Source: Cavia porcellus (lineage: Eukaryota > Chordata > Mammalia > Rodentia > Caviidae). From it: a stretch of DNA of 64,000 nucleotides. The notes under the pieces were generated by a model. It was given only the letters and a program-made list of their open reading frames with translations. It had not been told where the DNA came from and searched no databases. The stretch is taken from contig NW_026947507.1 in the NCBI RefSeq assembly GCF_034190915.1, positions 14,828,501-14,892,500 on the forward strand, in the 5' to 3' direction. The position numbers were made by a program, and so were the translations under genes. Shown piece by piece: positions 10,875-22,300 of the stretch. Every line of letters starts with the position of its first letter. Position 1 is the stretch's first letter.

Positions 10875-11300
10875 GGCTTGAAAAGTACCCCCCCCCCCAA
10901 ATTTACCTCTGCTCACAGCTCCAGAATGTGATCTTACTTGGCGCAAGATCTTTTATATGTAAACAATTAAAATGGGCTGATCATGGAGTAGGTGGGGCCT
11001 AAGTCCAATGGCTAGAGTACCTGTAAAATGAGGAAGAAAAAAAAAAAAAAAGGAAAGGAAAGAATACAGAGATACAGAAGAATGACTATGTACAGACCTG
11101 AAGTGATTCAGGTATAAATCAAAGAATGTTAACCCTCAAAAGCTGGAAGAGGCACAGAAGGAATCTTCTGTAGAGCCTTTAGCAAGAGGTTGGTCCTGCC
11201 AACACTAATTTCACACATCTAGATTCCAAAACTATGAGACAAAGAATTTGTACTATTTTAAGCAAGTAGGTTATGGTTATTTGTTACAGCAGGAAACTGA
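10875..11300 (+). mobile_element. MLT1-like LTR (ERVL-MaLR)
   Basis: Matches the typical order of MLT1: a C-rich stretch at 10890-10899, then CCAGAATGTGATCTTACTTG, GGAGTAGGTGGGGCCTAAGT, GGTCCTGCCAACACTAATTT, CCAAAACTATGAGACAAAGA and TTTGTTACAGCAG near the end. It is diverged, with an A-rich expansion at 11034-11063. Confidence 0.75.
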
Positions 11301-11307
11301 AAACAAA

Positions 11308-11451
11308 CAGGCTGCGCACGAGTAACCCTGGCACTGTAGGGGCTGCAGCAGGGGAATCATCAGCCTGAGGACAGCCCAGTCTACACAGTAAGCGCAAGGT
11401 CAGTCTGGAGTACAAAGTGAGATATCACCTCAAAAAGTAAAAAAAAAAAAG
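11308..11451 (+). mobile_element. B1 SINE
   Basis: Diverged B1 directly after the MLT1 end: GGCACTGTAGGGGCTGCAGC, AGCCCAGTCTACACAGTAAG, GCAAGGTCAGTCTGGAGTAC, CACCTCAAAAAG and poly(A). It shows the two-block B1 structure. Confidence 0.75.
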
Positions 11452-11534
11452 CTAATTAAGAATTACATCTTTCTTGGGCTCATAGAGCAGTTTTTTCTAT
11501 TTTGCTTTCAGGTATTCTTTTGTGATTTTTTTTC

Positions 11535-11722
11535 CCCCAGTACTGAGCAATGAGCACAAGACCATCACACTGAACTATATAACCAGTCCTCCGCCCCTTT
11601 TATTTTCTCTTTTAAAAAGCATATTGCTAAGTCACTAAGTTACCCAGGCTGGACTCAAACCTGTGATCCTTTTTCCTCAGCCTCCCAGAATGCAAGAATC
11701 TCAGGCATGAGCCACTGATCTG
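11535..11722 (-). mobile_element. B1-dID dimeric SINE
   Basis: A decayed inverted ID-like half (about 11538-11595, ending near CCAGTCCTCC) precedes an inverted B1 without the internal duplication (TTACCCAGGCTGGACTCAAA, CCTCAGCCTCCCAGAATGC, GAGCCACTGATCTGG). Confidence 0.65.
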
Positions 11723-12154
11723 GTTTCTTTGGTGATTTACACTAAAATTTCAAATAAGTAGCCATCCTAAAAACTAACACTACTGTTCAAAATCATAGTG
11801 TATGCTTGTTTTAGCCTTCAATAATGAGTTAGCTTTATCTGCATTTATAAAGTTTAATTCAGAAATGAGACCTGGCTTCCATATGTCCGTAAAATCTTAA
11901 AACAGGAACGTTTCGTTTTTACTTGTTAATATTCAATAAATATAATGAGAACAAATTATTATAAGAACTATTGCTTTACTATTTTACTACCCTGAATCTT
12001 AATAGTGAATTTTTTTACGTCTTATATAACTGATGTCGAGCGCATTGTAAGTACTCAATACATATTTATTAAACTGAACTGAATAACAATATTGTTATAA
12101 GTAGCTAGGAAAAATGATTTCTAAATTCCCTAAACCTTTGGAATATGTTTATTT
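11723..12154. other. Unique non-coding DNA
   Basis: Nothing recognisable except a weak L2-3'-end-like phrase near 12046-12080 (GTAAGTACTCAATACATATT). Confidence 0.45.
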
Positions 12155-12495
12155 GCCCCCTATATTACTTTCAGTTGTTCTAACAAAACCACACAAACTA
12201 GGTAGGTTGTAAATAGAAAATTTACTTCTTATAGTTTTGGTAACTAGAAAAATCCAAAATCAAAGTACAAAGAGATTTGGGTCTGGTAAGAGCCTCTGAG
12301 ACGGCTATCTTTCCACTGAGTCTTTACACAGCAGGAGCATGAAGTAGTGCCATTTTTTGAAAGGGCGCTAATCCTAGCGATGAGGGCTCCACTCCCATGA
12401 TGTAATCGAATCCAAGAGACCTTTTCCAAAAATATCCTCACAGTCGGGATTAGAATCCAACATATGAAATTTGTGGGAAAAAACAACATTAGTTA
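12155..12495 (-). mobile_element. MLT1-like LTR (ERVL-MaLR), inverted
   Basis: Read in plus orientation it follows the antisense MLT1/MST order: TTCAGTTGTTCTAACAAAAC, TTACTTCTTATAGTTTTGGT, TTGGGTCTGGTAAGAGCCTC, GCTAATCCTAGCGATGAGGG, CTCCACTCCCATGATGTAAT and GATTAGAATCCAACATATGA. This is a strong, though diverged, resemblance over the full length. Confidence 0.8.
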
Positions 12496-13097
12496 TAAGA
12501 GCTTCCCTCTGATTATGTTTTGTCATAGTAATTTGCATAAAACCACTACAAATATTTTACTATACTCACTCCTTCTTTAAGAAAAATGTAACTTCTAGAC
12601 AGTTAAATCAATTCATCTGAGAGTAATCAATTCATCTGAGAGTAATCAATATATCCTTCCCTTATCCTACTCACCCCAAAAATCTCAAAGACATCATCAC
12701 AGACATTCTGTCTCTACAATATGCCCAAAGATCTTTCATGACTAAAACCTAGTTAACTCAGGGAGTAAACACCAAAGGAATAAACACATTTAAGCAAGGA
12801 ACACTAATCACTTAAGAGGTGAGGCGAGTCATATCTATAAAGGTTCTAATTCAACAAAGAATAAAAGTATTATCAATTTAGCTTATATTACAGTATTATG
12901 GTTTGCATGCAGAATCTGTCCAAAAACATAAATACATTTCACTTATATCACCTCTTTGATAAAAGATCTGAAGGAATTTATTCCATCATTTTATAAATGG
13001 AAAAGTACTAAATCAGCATTTTGTAGAACTACACATTATTTGTACTGTCGTGTGTAGAATAAGCCTGATTCATATTTCAGTACTTTTAATCAATTTT
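12496..13097. other. Unique non-coding DNA with a 19-bp tandem duplication
   Basis: Nothing gene-like. ATCAATTCATCTGAGAGTA is repeated at 12607-12625 and 12626-12644 and followed by the start of a third copy (ATCAAT). Confidence 0.5.
12607..12650. repeat. 19-bp tandem duplication, 2.3 copies
   Basis: ATCAATTCATCTGAGAGTA occurs twice perfectly, followed by ATCAAT. Confidence 0.9.
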
Positions 13098-13247
13098 AAG
13101 ATTAAATGTTTGTGGGGTTGGGGATTTAGCTCAGTGGCATAAGCGCCTGCCTTGCAAGCAAGCAATCGTGAGTTTGATCCCCGGTACCAATAAAAACAAA
13201 AAAGACAAAAAAAAAAAAAAAAAAAAAAAAAAAAGATTAAATGCTTT
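13098..13247 (+). mobile_element. Young ID SINE with target-site duplication
   Basis: Body from about 13113: GGGGTTGGGGATTTAGCTC, GCGCCTGCCTTGCAAGC, TGATCCCCGGTACCAATAAA, AAAGAC and a long poly(A) to about 13232. The flanks AAGATTAAATGTTT (13098-13111) and AAGATTAAATGCTT (13233-13246) differ at one base. The long homogeneous A-tail argues for a recent insertion. Confidence 0.93.
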
Positions 13248-13690
13248 TACATTTTAAAATTTTAAATCTGGACAATTATAATATCAAGACTTCTCTGACT
13301 CATAAATATTTCACGTTTTAGAGAAACTTATTGTTCCATGAATACAATATTTCTATCTTTTCTTTTGAGCTCTAAATTTAAAGGGTAATGGTTCCCTGAC
13401 AATTAATTATACATATTTATAAAAGTGTGGAAATCTCTTGGCCTCTCATTTCCTGATATTTTATTAACCTTAGTAACAGCTTCCTTTACATATACTAAGT
13501 TGTTGGGAGCCGCCGACACCGGTCGCCTTACTTGGCGGACGTAGGGCCTGTGGGTGGGAGCGGAGCCTGAGCTAGATTGCCCCTCCCATCGAGTGAGTCA
13601 AGTTGGCGCCTGCTTCCTGCCCCCTGATTGCGCTGGCGACTTAAACAACCCGCTCTGTAAGATAGTCTGCCTAGCAACAACTGATGTTAG

Positions 13691-13745
13691 CCAATCAGCC
13701 CGCATCGCGCGCTTTGAACTGATTGGCCACTGTCACCCTATAAAA
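13691..13745 (+). promoter_or_regulatory. LTR core promoter: CCAAT, inverted CCAAT and TATA
   Basis: CCAAT at 13691-13695, ATTGG at 13722-13726 and TATAAAA at 13739-13745. This is the usual spacing for a retroviral U3 promoter, and transcription would start at about 13770 on the plus strand. Confidence 0.75.
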
Positions 13746-13868
13746 GTGAATGCCTCTCCCGCCACGAGACAGGAAGCACAGAGGAAGCACAGAGAGAGAT
13801 AGAGAAAGTCCACCGGCGAGAAAGGGCTGGTGGCAGAGTGGAGGCCTCGCGGGGCCCACGCGGAGATA

Positions 13869-13874
13869 AATAAA
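13869..13874 (+). terminator. LTR polyadenylation signal AATAAA
   Basis: AATAAA lies about 130 bp after the TATA box, in the position of the R-region polyadenylation signal. Cleavage is expected 15-25 bases downstream, near the TTGCACACC stretch. Confidence 0.75.
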
Positions 13875-13945
13875 GGCAAGGTTGCACACCGCCAGACTTT
13901 GTCGTGTGTCTTTCCTGCCGGCCGGGAGCGACCCCGACACTAAGT

Positions 13946-14884
13946 ACCAATTTTTAGGCAAAGAAACTACAGCAAAATATTTATACATGTAAGACTACTA
14001 AATGGATTAAGGTACTCCATTGATTGTACTATTAATTTAAATTAATACATTTGTAATAGATACAGTTGTGTTCTTAGTAAAATTCAGACAGTGATACAGT
14101 GCGTCTCTTCATAGTTTTTTAATGGTTAAACATAATATCAGTTCACTTTGTGGAGCATCTTATTTCAAGGTTGTTTCAGGATCAAACAGACTAACACTCT
14201 GAATTTTTTAAATTTTTCTTTTAAATTGCACAATGATAACTAATCACTTAATTCCACAAGACTACAACTTTGAGTTGAAAGCTACTGTAGAAAGAGCTAA
14301 AAAAAAAAACTTAATTTTTCATTTTTCAGCTTGTTACAACTATTTAAAAAAACAGCAAGTAAATTTGAAGTAATTCTTTGCTAATCTTACAAAAATAACT
14401 TTAACCATGTCCATAACTTAAGAATTTGAATTAAGAGACAACTTGGAGGTTGGGCAACCAGTCAACAATCTTCTCTACACACAGGTGTTCTGGATACAGT
14501 TGTTTTGAGAGAGGACTGCTGAAAAGTATGCAAGCAACCAACAAAATAGCAAAGAGAGACTCAGTCTTTGATCTTAAATTTGCCATTCAAAAAAAGTGAT
14601 AGGATAATTTAACCCATGATATCTGTATGTAAATATGTGAACACAACCTATCAACAGTTTAGAGGAGGGCGCAAGGAGTACTAAAATATGAGAGCAATTA
14701 CATTCACTTGCAAGAAGAAACAGAAAAATTTAGAATTGACCAGGAGTACAGAAAAACTAAATTAATAGAAACAAGTTGCGTAAAAGCAAGGATCTGAACA
14801 CCAGAATGGGAGTAGGCTGCAATTTTTAGCCCTGAATCAATGACTATTTTGGCTGTGTAAATCTTTAAAACATTCCTCTTGCTT
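13946..14884. other. Unique AT-rich non-coding DNA
   Basis: Nothing recognisable. Confidence 0.5.
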
Positions 14885-15005
14885 TTTGGGTGTACTCATT
14901 CATGCAACTCACCAAGTATTTAATGGGTACCAACCATCTGCCAGACCCTTTTTAGGCTCTGAGAACACCACAGTGAACAGAAGGCCTGGCTTTATGAAGC
15001 TTACA
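14885..15005 (-). mobile_element. L2 LINE 3'-end fragment
   Basis: In plus orientation it follows the antisense L2 3' end: ACTCATTCATGCAACTCACC, AAGTATTTAATGGGTACCAA, CATCTGCCAGACCC, TAGGCTCTGAGAACACCACA, GTGAACAGAAGGCCTGGC and ATGAAGCTTACATTAGTG. Confidence 0.75.
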
Positions 15006-17699
15006 TTAGTGAACTTTAAAATTTAAGAGAAAATGATGAATTGAAAATAATAATAAGAAAAGTTCATGATAATAATAGTAAGAAAAGTAAATGATTGTTA
15101 CTATCAAATACTTCATCCAAAAGAAATGTTACAGCCAGCTAATCACATTATTCTTCCTATCACCTTCTTCCTTTTCTCTTCTTCTATCCTTTCATAGGCA
15201 ACCAGCAACATCCAGTTGCCATATATCCTCTTCCATGAATGTAACTGTAGCAATTTTGCTCATGGAAAGAGGCTTATTTTTGTGGCTGATGTATATCTTA
15301 GTAATTGGAATCAAGCTCTGGTACATTGACATTTCATTAGATTATGGTTGACTAAAATATAAAAGGGTTAGTATAACAGCAGAACACTACTAATGTCTAA
15401 TAGAAAATAATTTTACTATTGATGAACTTAAATAGAGAAATAATTCAATACACTGTTTCAAATTTAGTTTTATTCAATTTTAAGGTGCTGGGTCCAAGTG
15501 ACATGGGGATCATCTATCATTTTATCAGAACTTATACCTAGTTATCTCTTGTTTCAGAGTGCTTCTATTTTCACACTACAGAGACAAATATAATCTTCAA
15601 ATGGTTTTTCAATGTAGTACCCCACTAGAGCTTAAAGTACTGTATATCACAGGTACTTACAACTAGACATTATGTTATTACTAAGATAATTCTAGAAACA
15701 GAGACTAGGGAAAAATTTTTTTCAAAAGATACACAAGGGGATTTTTTTCAACTGAAAAGGTACTATGAATTTTCTTAAATATTGAATATTTAAATCTACC
15801 CATATTCCACTTGGACTGAAGTGAAAAGAATATTTTAAGTTTATAATTCTAAAGTGCAGCTCTGGAGACACTTAGAATCTCAATCAGTATTAATACCTAA
15901 TATTAATAAATTAATAAAGTTTTAAGAATCAGAAGTTTATGTTAACATGTACACATAACAGCAAATAATTTTTTTTCAATTATGAAAGACCTTCTACCTT
16001 GAGTCACATTTCCTAAGTGGCAGTACAAAAGTGAAGTGAAGTTTTGCTCTTTGTTTGAAATGTAATATATGCAAAATTTATATTTCAAAGAAATGAAACA
16101 TTTAAATTCACAAATCTTACTACTGTAGTTTTTAAAAAAAACTATGAGTCTTGTTCGAAATAATCAAGCATACAGTTAAAAAAGACACCATAAAGTTTTA
16201 ATTTCTGAATTTTTAAATTTAATTGTTTAGCCCATAATGAACTTCTGGTTCAATTCCTTAACCATAATATGTAAAAGGGTCATAATACCACTCAACTCTT
16301 AAAAAAGTACTATAATTCATCCAGATTGAGAACAAATGCCTTCAGAGTGGGCAGTTCAGGAGACATTGACTTTTTGCAAATGATGCAGCCATTTCTCAGT
16401 GTACTGAGAGTTCACTTTGGCCCCACAGGTTTTTAATATTATTTTTCTGAATATAATTAACTGTAGCAAATACTCTCTCTTGAGAACTGATTTAATTTTT
16501 GAAATAGCCAAGTGTTGGTTGTCAAGTCTATGAGGAATGTAAGTAATGAGGCATGCCTATACAATAAGTATTTTTTTGTGTGTCTTTTAAGAGTAGTTTC
16601 AAAAACATTTTGGGTTAACGGTACTATAATGAACATGGAAATAATAATGATCTATTCATAATTAGGACAATCCCATCACTGTATAATTTCTATTATATCC
16701 AAAGACCCATATAGAAGAAATAGGTAGTCCACATACATTTCCTGAAACCTTCCATAAGGTTTCTCTGAGGAACATTAAATCAACAAGAGAGCCAACAGAG
16801 ACTCATCTTCGCTAACCAATGACACTTTTATAAAAAGTATAAAATATGCACAGAAAGTGCAAGACATACATGTAAAAATAAGCTAATTCCACAGCAAAAG
16901 ATATAAAAATGTATTATATATTTTACTTGTTTATAGCCATTTCCTTTTTCTTTTTTTAACCATTTTCTTTTTGATTTTTCCCCCCAAATTGTAAATCAAT
17001 TTTAAAAACTCTACAAGAATTTCTACAAGAAGCCACACTGTTAGAAGTCATACGTTTGGCTTATTCCCTCCTTTCACAGGTAAATCTAGAACCTACAGTA
17101 CACATGCTGCTGCGGGGCTATTTTTATCACTGAAATCTCTAAAAGGTTCACCATCACTGTCTTATACAAAGAATCTTAGCACACCTGCAACTATAAAAAG
17201 CAATACCAAAAGATTAACTCCAGGGAACAAGTATAGACTAACATAATTTATCATTTTGCCAGGTTTAGTATATACCATTTTGATGTGTTAATAGTTTTTA
17301 GTAGCAAAAATGTTAGTTATCAGTTCAATGCCACTAAATGGGGAATGAAGGCATTAATAAAAGCATATTTTATTAATTTTCTAATCAGTAATGCTAAACA
17401 TTACTAGGTATTACAGAACAGACATTAACCAGATCATAATTGATGATTTGTGATCGTGTATTAAGAAAAACTAAAGATAAAAAGCAAAAGCAATACAAAA
17501 TATTTGTTCATCAATTCAATGATTTGCCTTGAGCCAGTCTGGAAATCTATGGTTATGTTTAGGAAAGGCTGTGTACTGACATTTTTCTAGTCTAATACAG
17601 GGAAGAGAATTTACATGTAAAGCTAAATTAGAACTAAAGTCAAAACAAATACTAATTTGACAATTACCCTGGATGTAGAATTCAACAAAGGAGGATATA
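15006..17699. other. Unique AT-rich non-coding DNA
   Basis: No exon or repeat was recognised. The part at about 16310-16480 is less AT-rich and could be a conserved element, without a specific motif. Short open frames here are low-complexity. Confidence 0.5.
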
Positions 17700-17850
17700 A
17701 ATTTGAGAACAGCACAAACCTAAGTTCTTTATTTCATTTTGTAATTTAGTAGTTGAATAACTTTATGCAAAAGATTTAATCTGTTTAAGCGACAGTTTTC
17801 TCATATATAAAATAAAATGTAAGGATATTTACTCATAAATAGCCTACTAT
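17700..17850 (+). mobile_element. MIR SINE fragment
   Basis: The sequence TAATTTAGTAGTTGAATAAC, GATTTAATCTGTTTAAGCGA, CAGTTTTCTCATATATAAAA follows the MIR core (tRNA-derived SINE) order: ACTAGCTGTGTGACCTT, then AACCTCTCTGTGCCTC, then AGTTTCCTCATCTGTAAAA. Confidence 0.65.
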
Positions 17851-18041
17851 TCGGACTAGATATTTGAGGGTCCCGGGGGGCCCATTAGTTAACAGTAACT
17901 TGGCACTTTCCAGTCATTCCAAAGGGGAATGGAGCATGACTATAGGCATGTTCTCATCCAAGTCTAAACAATGGCTTTACCTCTAACTAGAAATTTCTCT
18001 TTAAGTGCCTCAGCTTCCCTGTTTTTATTTTTATTTATTGG

Positions 18042-18186
18042 TTTTTTTGAGACAGGGTTTCACTATGCAGTTCAGGTTGGCCTTGAACTCACTGTGTAGC
18101 CCTGGCTGGCTTGGAATTCACAGCGACCCTCCCACCTTAGTCTCTGAATGCTGGGAGCGCAGGGATGTGCCACCACACCTGACCTC
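18042..18186 (-). mobile_element. B1 SINE with internal duplication
   Basis: Inverted B1: TTTTTTTGAGACAGGGTTTC, GTTGGCCTTGAACTCACTGT, GTAGCCCTGGCTGGCTTGGA, then CTGGGAGCGCAGGGATGTGC and CACCACACCTGACC. The two AACTC/AATTC blocks show the 29-bp duplication. Confidence 0.9.
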
Positions 18187-18704
18187 ACCTTTAAAATGAA
18201 GATTAAAGTATTTAACTCCATTGAAACTGAAATAATATCTATACAAAAGCACACATAAAAGCATTTTACTAACTACTGACTACATGTTCGCTATTATGAG
18301 GCCTTGGATTTTCTACTCATAAAATGCACTGTCTGAACTAAGTGATTTTGAAGATTCTCTGGAGAACTGAAAGGTTCTAATTTTATTCATGTTTATGAAA
18401 GTTAATAACACTTCTTAAATGTTTAAATTTTAAAGGTTTTTTGTTTGTTTGTTTGTTTGTTTTTAAGGTCAATGGAGTTGGGTCAAGAAAGTAAAAATAT
18501 GATTTCTTCTGTTCCTTCAGCACTCACTTCTTTTGGGAGCACTTACCACCAACACATCTTCTGATAAAAACGCATTACATATATTAGCTCTTGCTCCAAA
18601 CAGCCTAAAGAATGTATCTTCCACATTTTAGTCATCCAAAAGAGTTTCATTAGATAGAATGTTTACCAGTTAAAATACGATATATTACAAGCGGAAAAAG
18701 TATT
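18187..18704. other. Unique non-coding DNA with a (GTTT)n run
   Basis: A short (TTTG)n microsatellite sits at about 18438-18463. Nothing else is recognisable. Confidence 0.5.
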
Positions 18705-18897
18705 GTTATGATGGTTCCTGCCCCAACTACTGTGGAGGCCAAGCAGAAAGACTGCGTGAGCGGGGAGTTCAAGGCTGGCCTGAGAAACAGCGGAACTTCC
18801 TCTGAGAAACAAAAAAAATCCCTGTAAGGGCTGCAGGTGAAGCTTCAAGGTAAACATGACTGGCATACAAGAAACCCTGAGTTCAACCCACAGACAT
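18705..18897 (+). mobile_element. B1-dID dimeric SINE
   Basis: A decayed B1 half (ACTACTGTGGAGGCCAAGCA, AGTTCAAGGCTGGCCTGAGA, then A-rich) is joined to an ID-like half (GGGCTGCAGGTGAAGCTTCA, GCATACAAGAAACCCTGAGT, TCAACCCACAGAC). Same architecture as the other dimers, in plus orientation. Confidence 0.65.
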
Positions 18898-19394
18898 TCA
18901 CACATTACAGTCTATGTACAGACATACACACATATTAGAATCAATCACAAATACTTTTATTAATGATTTCAAATTAACTGTACATGAAATTTTAGCGTAA
19001 GTTTTCTCATTTAAGTTTATTGTTACAAGTCACTGAACTTCTTTTAAAAGGCATTAATTGTGAAAATTCATAATCAGCTTCATCTTAACACCTGATTCAA
19101 ATTCAATCTCAAAAAATCTCACCTGACCAAAAACTCAAAGAAATGAAAATAGGCCAAGAAGTCTTCTAAGAAGCCATAAGTAATAAAATAAGATTAGCTT
19201 TGAGATAAAACCTTAACTTAGCACTTTTCTATCATTTTATGCATAAATTCTAATAACAACAAATCTTGGTTGTTTAATGACACTAATAAATCAAAGTAGA
19301 GCATGAAAGGGAAGAAAATGAGAAATCTAGCTTAAAAAGTATACCCATACTGGAACTGCACATGTAATTAGAAATGCTTAACAAGGAGTGTGGT
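18898..19394. other. Unique AT-rich non-coding DNA
   Basis: Nothing recognisable. Confidence 0.45.
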
Positions 19395-19520
19395 ATTTAG
19401 AATAGATTTTGAATCATATCTGATTACATTCAGATCAGTTTTTACCACTTAATAGCCGTGTAACCTTTAATTTACTTAATCTATATAAGTAACACTCATC
19501 ATCATTGAAATGGTGAAATC
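19395..19520 (+). mobile_element. MIR SINE fragment
   Basis: GATTTTGAATCATATCTGAT, TTTTTACCACTTAATAGCCG, TGTAACCTTTAATTTACTTA and AATCTATATAAG match the MIR core order (pattern CCACTTACTAGCTGTGTGACCTT). Confidence 0.65.
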
Positions 19521-19598
19521 CCTCCTTGAAGACATTTTCTGAGAAGACAAAATTTTAATATATACACCCATCTATAGTTTACATGTAATTCATACATA

Positions 19599-19599
<1 letters not shown>

Positions 19600-19630
<31 letters not shown>
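19600..19630. repeat. (AT)n microsatellite
   Basis: About 14 AT units. Confidence 0.95.
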
Positions 19631-19633
<3 letters not shown>

Positions 19634-19844
19634 GTAAGGCTAAAAAGTGAGAGACAATGGCACAGTAGTCACTGCCAATATGGGGCCATTTAGACTTGGA
19701 AATGTCTAGCCCTCAACAACTCCTGAGTAAACTACTATATTTTAACACAGAATAATTAAACAACTGATGTTCACAGTCATCTCCAGCCACTAAGAAATTA
19801 AATTATATTTAGCATAAATATCTAATAAGCATTCAACATTTTGA

Positions 19845-20400
19845 TTCTCTTAGTACTGTGTGTATCACTGGTATACAAAGATGAGTAAGACAGATGTGAG
19901 CTACAAGAACTTGTCCCTTAGTGAGAGAGAAATGTAAACAAAAGATTGTAGAATAATGTGTTAAGTGCTATTAACAGAAATATGCATCAGGTGCTGAGGA
20001 AGAATAAGAGCTACCAGCTTTGCCCCAGGCAGTCAGGAAGGGCTTCGGAGAAGAATGCCATGCAACTATGCTCTTAAAGATTTGTAAGATGGTAAGTACA
20101 AGCACATGTGGCAGAAGGAAGTGAAAATGCTGAAGCACGGGTGGAAGGGATGAGTGGAAAAGAGCAGCAGAATCTGAAGAAGGATCATGGAACATCTGAT
20201 AAAATAGGGATCAGAAGGCCAACTGTAACAACAGCGTGGGGGTGACAGAAGGCAGGGCACCAGGCTGGAAAACTGAAGAACACGGTCTAAATCACAGATG
20301 CTGAGACAAACCGACTTTGGACCCGGAGGTGGGAGACGGAGAGTCTTCAAGAATTTTAAATGTATTGCAATCTGATGTGTCTACTTTTTAAATAAAAGGT
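19845..20400 (-). mobile_element. L2 LINE fragment
   Basis: In plus orientation it follows the antisense L2 order: TATCACTGGTATACAAAGAT, GAACTTGTCCCTTAGTGAGA, GTGTTAAGTGCTATTAACAG, GGCAGTCAGGAAGGGCTTCG, TGTGGCAGAAGGAAGTGAAA, GGCACCAGGCTGGAAAACTG and GAATTTTAAATGTATTGCAA. It has no intact coding frame. Confidence 0.65.
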
Positions 20401-20668
20401 TTTACTTTTTTAAAATTAATTCTTTATTGATACATCATTTCAGATATACACAATGATTACAATCATCAGAGGGAATTTGTACCTGTACTTATCTTTTTTT
20501 CCTATGCGGCTCTTGATTCTGCCCTTTTCCCCACTCCCATCCCCTCCCTTCAACCTCTCCTCCCCTCATTTACAAAAACTTTGTTTCAATGTTTTCCTTT
20601 TCTCATTTTTTTTTCTTTTCCCTTCCTCCTTTCCCCCACTCCCCTCTCTAGTTCTCCTTCCCATTTGA
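20401..20668 (-). mobile_element. L1 LINE 3'-end fragment
   Basis: Starts in plus orientation with T-rich sequence and TTAATTCTTTATTGATACAT (complement of a 3' end with AATAAAGAATTAA), followed by a long pyrimidine-rich block (complement of the G-rich L1 3' UTR). It is homologous, in opposite orientation, to 33700-33958: both carry GTACAGGTA, AAATTCCCT and AATAAA followed by an A-rich end. Confidence 0.65.
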
Positions 20669-22300
20669 ACATTTTCTTAAAGGAATAAATCTTCTGAGAT
20701 TAAAAAAAAAGTGTGACTCTCCTGATGATCTATTTTTGGTGATGTTGAGCTACTGAAAGCTTTACATAATTCATAGGATGATGATAGGGAGAGATCTCTG
20801 ATAAAGCATGAAACAATACACCAGGTATTTTGAAAATGGGCCAAGTTTCTCTTTAAAATTTGTATTTAGTTCTGATTAATTGTAATAAAAGATATACTAC
20901 GAAGTAAAGCATAAACTAAACTTCCATTGGTAATGTTTGACAGTTTTACCTAAAAAAACAAAATTCTTGAACACAGTACTTAATTGCTTTAACTGGAGTT
21001 TCTAAAAGATTAGATCTTGTACTATATTTAATAAAATTCTTCCTTTTATTGAACAATATTCATTTAAATATTTAGGCAAGAATTCTATTTTATTAGAGTT
21101 GACATAAAAAATATCCAAGGAAAAAGATGGCCATTAGGTTGAGAAATACAAACTACAAATCTTTTGTTTTACTTCTCCAGGGAAGTGATGACTCCAGAAT
21201 AGCCAGCGACAGAACTACTAAAACTTGAATAACTCTCACATAAACATACTTAGTCTTCTTGTTAAAACAAACATTATTCCCACTGCTAAAATTAAGGTTG
21301 GCAAGTCTTTCCTCTTAATAGCTTAAAAAACAATTTGAAAAATAGCAGAATAGCAGGTTCTTTGCAAGGAAACCAATCACCATCATTAAAAGACCTTTAA
21401 AAGCAAATACAGAATGGTCAGCCAGCTTGACCACCCTAATTTTTAATGAAGGGATATTTCAATATATACATATACAAGATGAAATAAACTTATGAAAATC
21501 TGCCATTTAAAAGAAGTTTTTAATTTTCACCCTGACTGCGATGATCTATCAGGGAATAATATGTGAAAACTAAAATAAGGAAATAGGGTAAAGTAATATG
21601 TAAACCTGTGTCAGTGATAAAACAAGCAAGGGTAGCTGTCATAAAATGGCCATATGGCTTTTTTACCTCCATCAAGGTCAGTTTACTGATGGGCTCAATA
21701 AGATGATAATGCATTTAACCACTTTCCTTGCATCTGACTTCGACCTCACAAATTCAAATGGCCTTGTTTAACTACCCTGGCCTTTCAGCATTTCCCTGAA
21801 CAAAGATAATTAAGGAGATGTACTGCCCCCTACTATCACAGGAATTGAAAGACAAATAAACTTTTAAGAGCACAGTCAGGTGTCCACCCCTCTAATGTAC
21901 AACTTTTAAGCAGGAGGTAAAATGAAATAATGGTTAAATAATTATAAAAGGTTAACAACATTAAGTTTGTTATATAAGGCAATTTTATTTAAAAGGAAAG
22001 GCATGAAAGGTGTTCCAGGTTACAGTTTACAAATCTCTAGACAGCAGATCCTCACTTACCCTGCCAGAAACAGTATAAGGGGTCGGGTGTCTTATAATAA
22101 ATAATATAAAAAGAGTTCATTACAACTTCTACACATTACTGTAAATTTTTGAAGATTTAGGTTAATATATATAACTAGAAAAGATCGAAATATTTTCTAT
22201 AAAGTTTGAACTCTTATCTCTTTATTATACATTCTGGTCTGTTTTCTAATTCTGACGTCTAACTGTAAAAAACCAACACATTTATGTCAAACATTATTTA
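20669..22300. other. Unique non-coding DNA; possible CTCF-like site
   Basis: No exon or repeat was recognised. The phrase ACTGCCCCCTACTATC at about 21822-21837 partly matches the CTCF core in reverse, with mismatches at its last positions. Confidence 0.45.

Larger units (their letters stand above)
13495..13945 (+). mobile_element. Solo LTR of a class II (IAP/ERVK-like) endogenous retrovirus
   Basis: The LTR spans 13501-13939, about 439 bp. It starts TGTTGGGAGCCGCC and ends CCCGACA (TG...CA termini), and is flanked by a perfect 6-bp target-site duplication CTAAGT at 13495-13500 and 13940-13945. The TGTTGGGAGCCGC opening and the 6-bp duplication fit IAP-type class II elements. Inside are a CCAAT box (13691-13695), an inverted CCAAT (13722-13726), a TATA box (13739-13745) and a polyadenylation signal (13869-13874), all ordered for plus-strand transcription. 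No internal region or second LTR is present, so it is a solo LTR left by LTR-LTR recombination. Many CpGs survive, suggesting a fairly recent insertion or low methylation decay. Confidence 0.9.
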
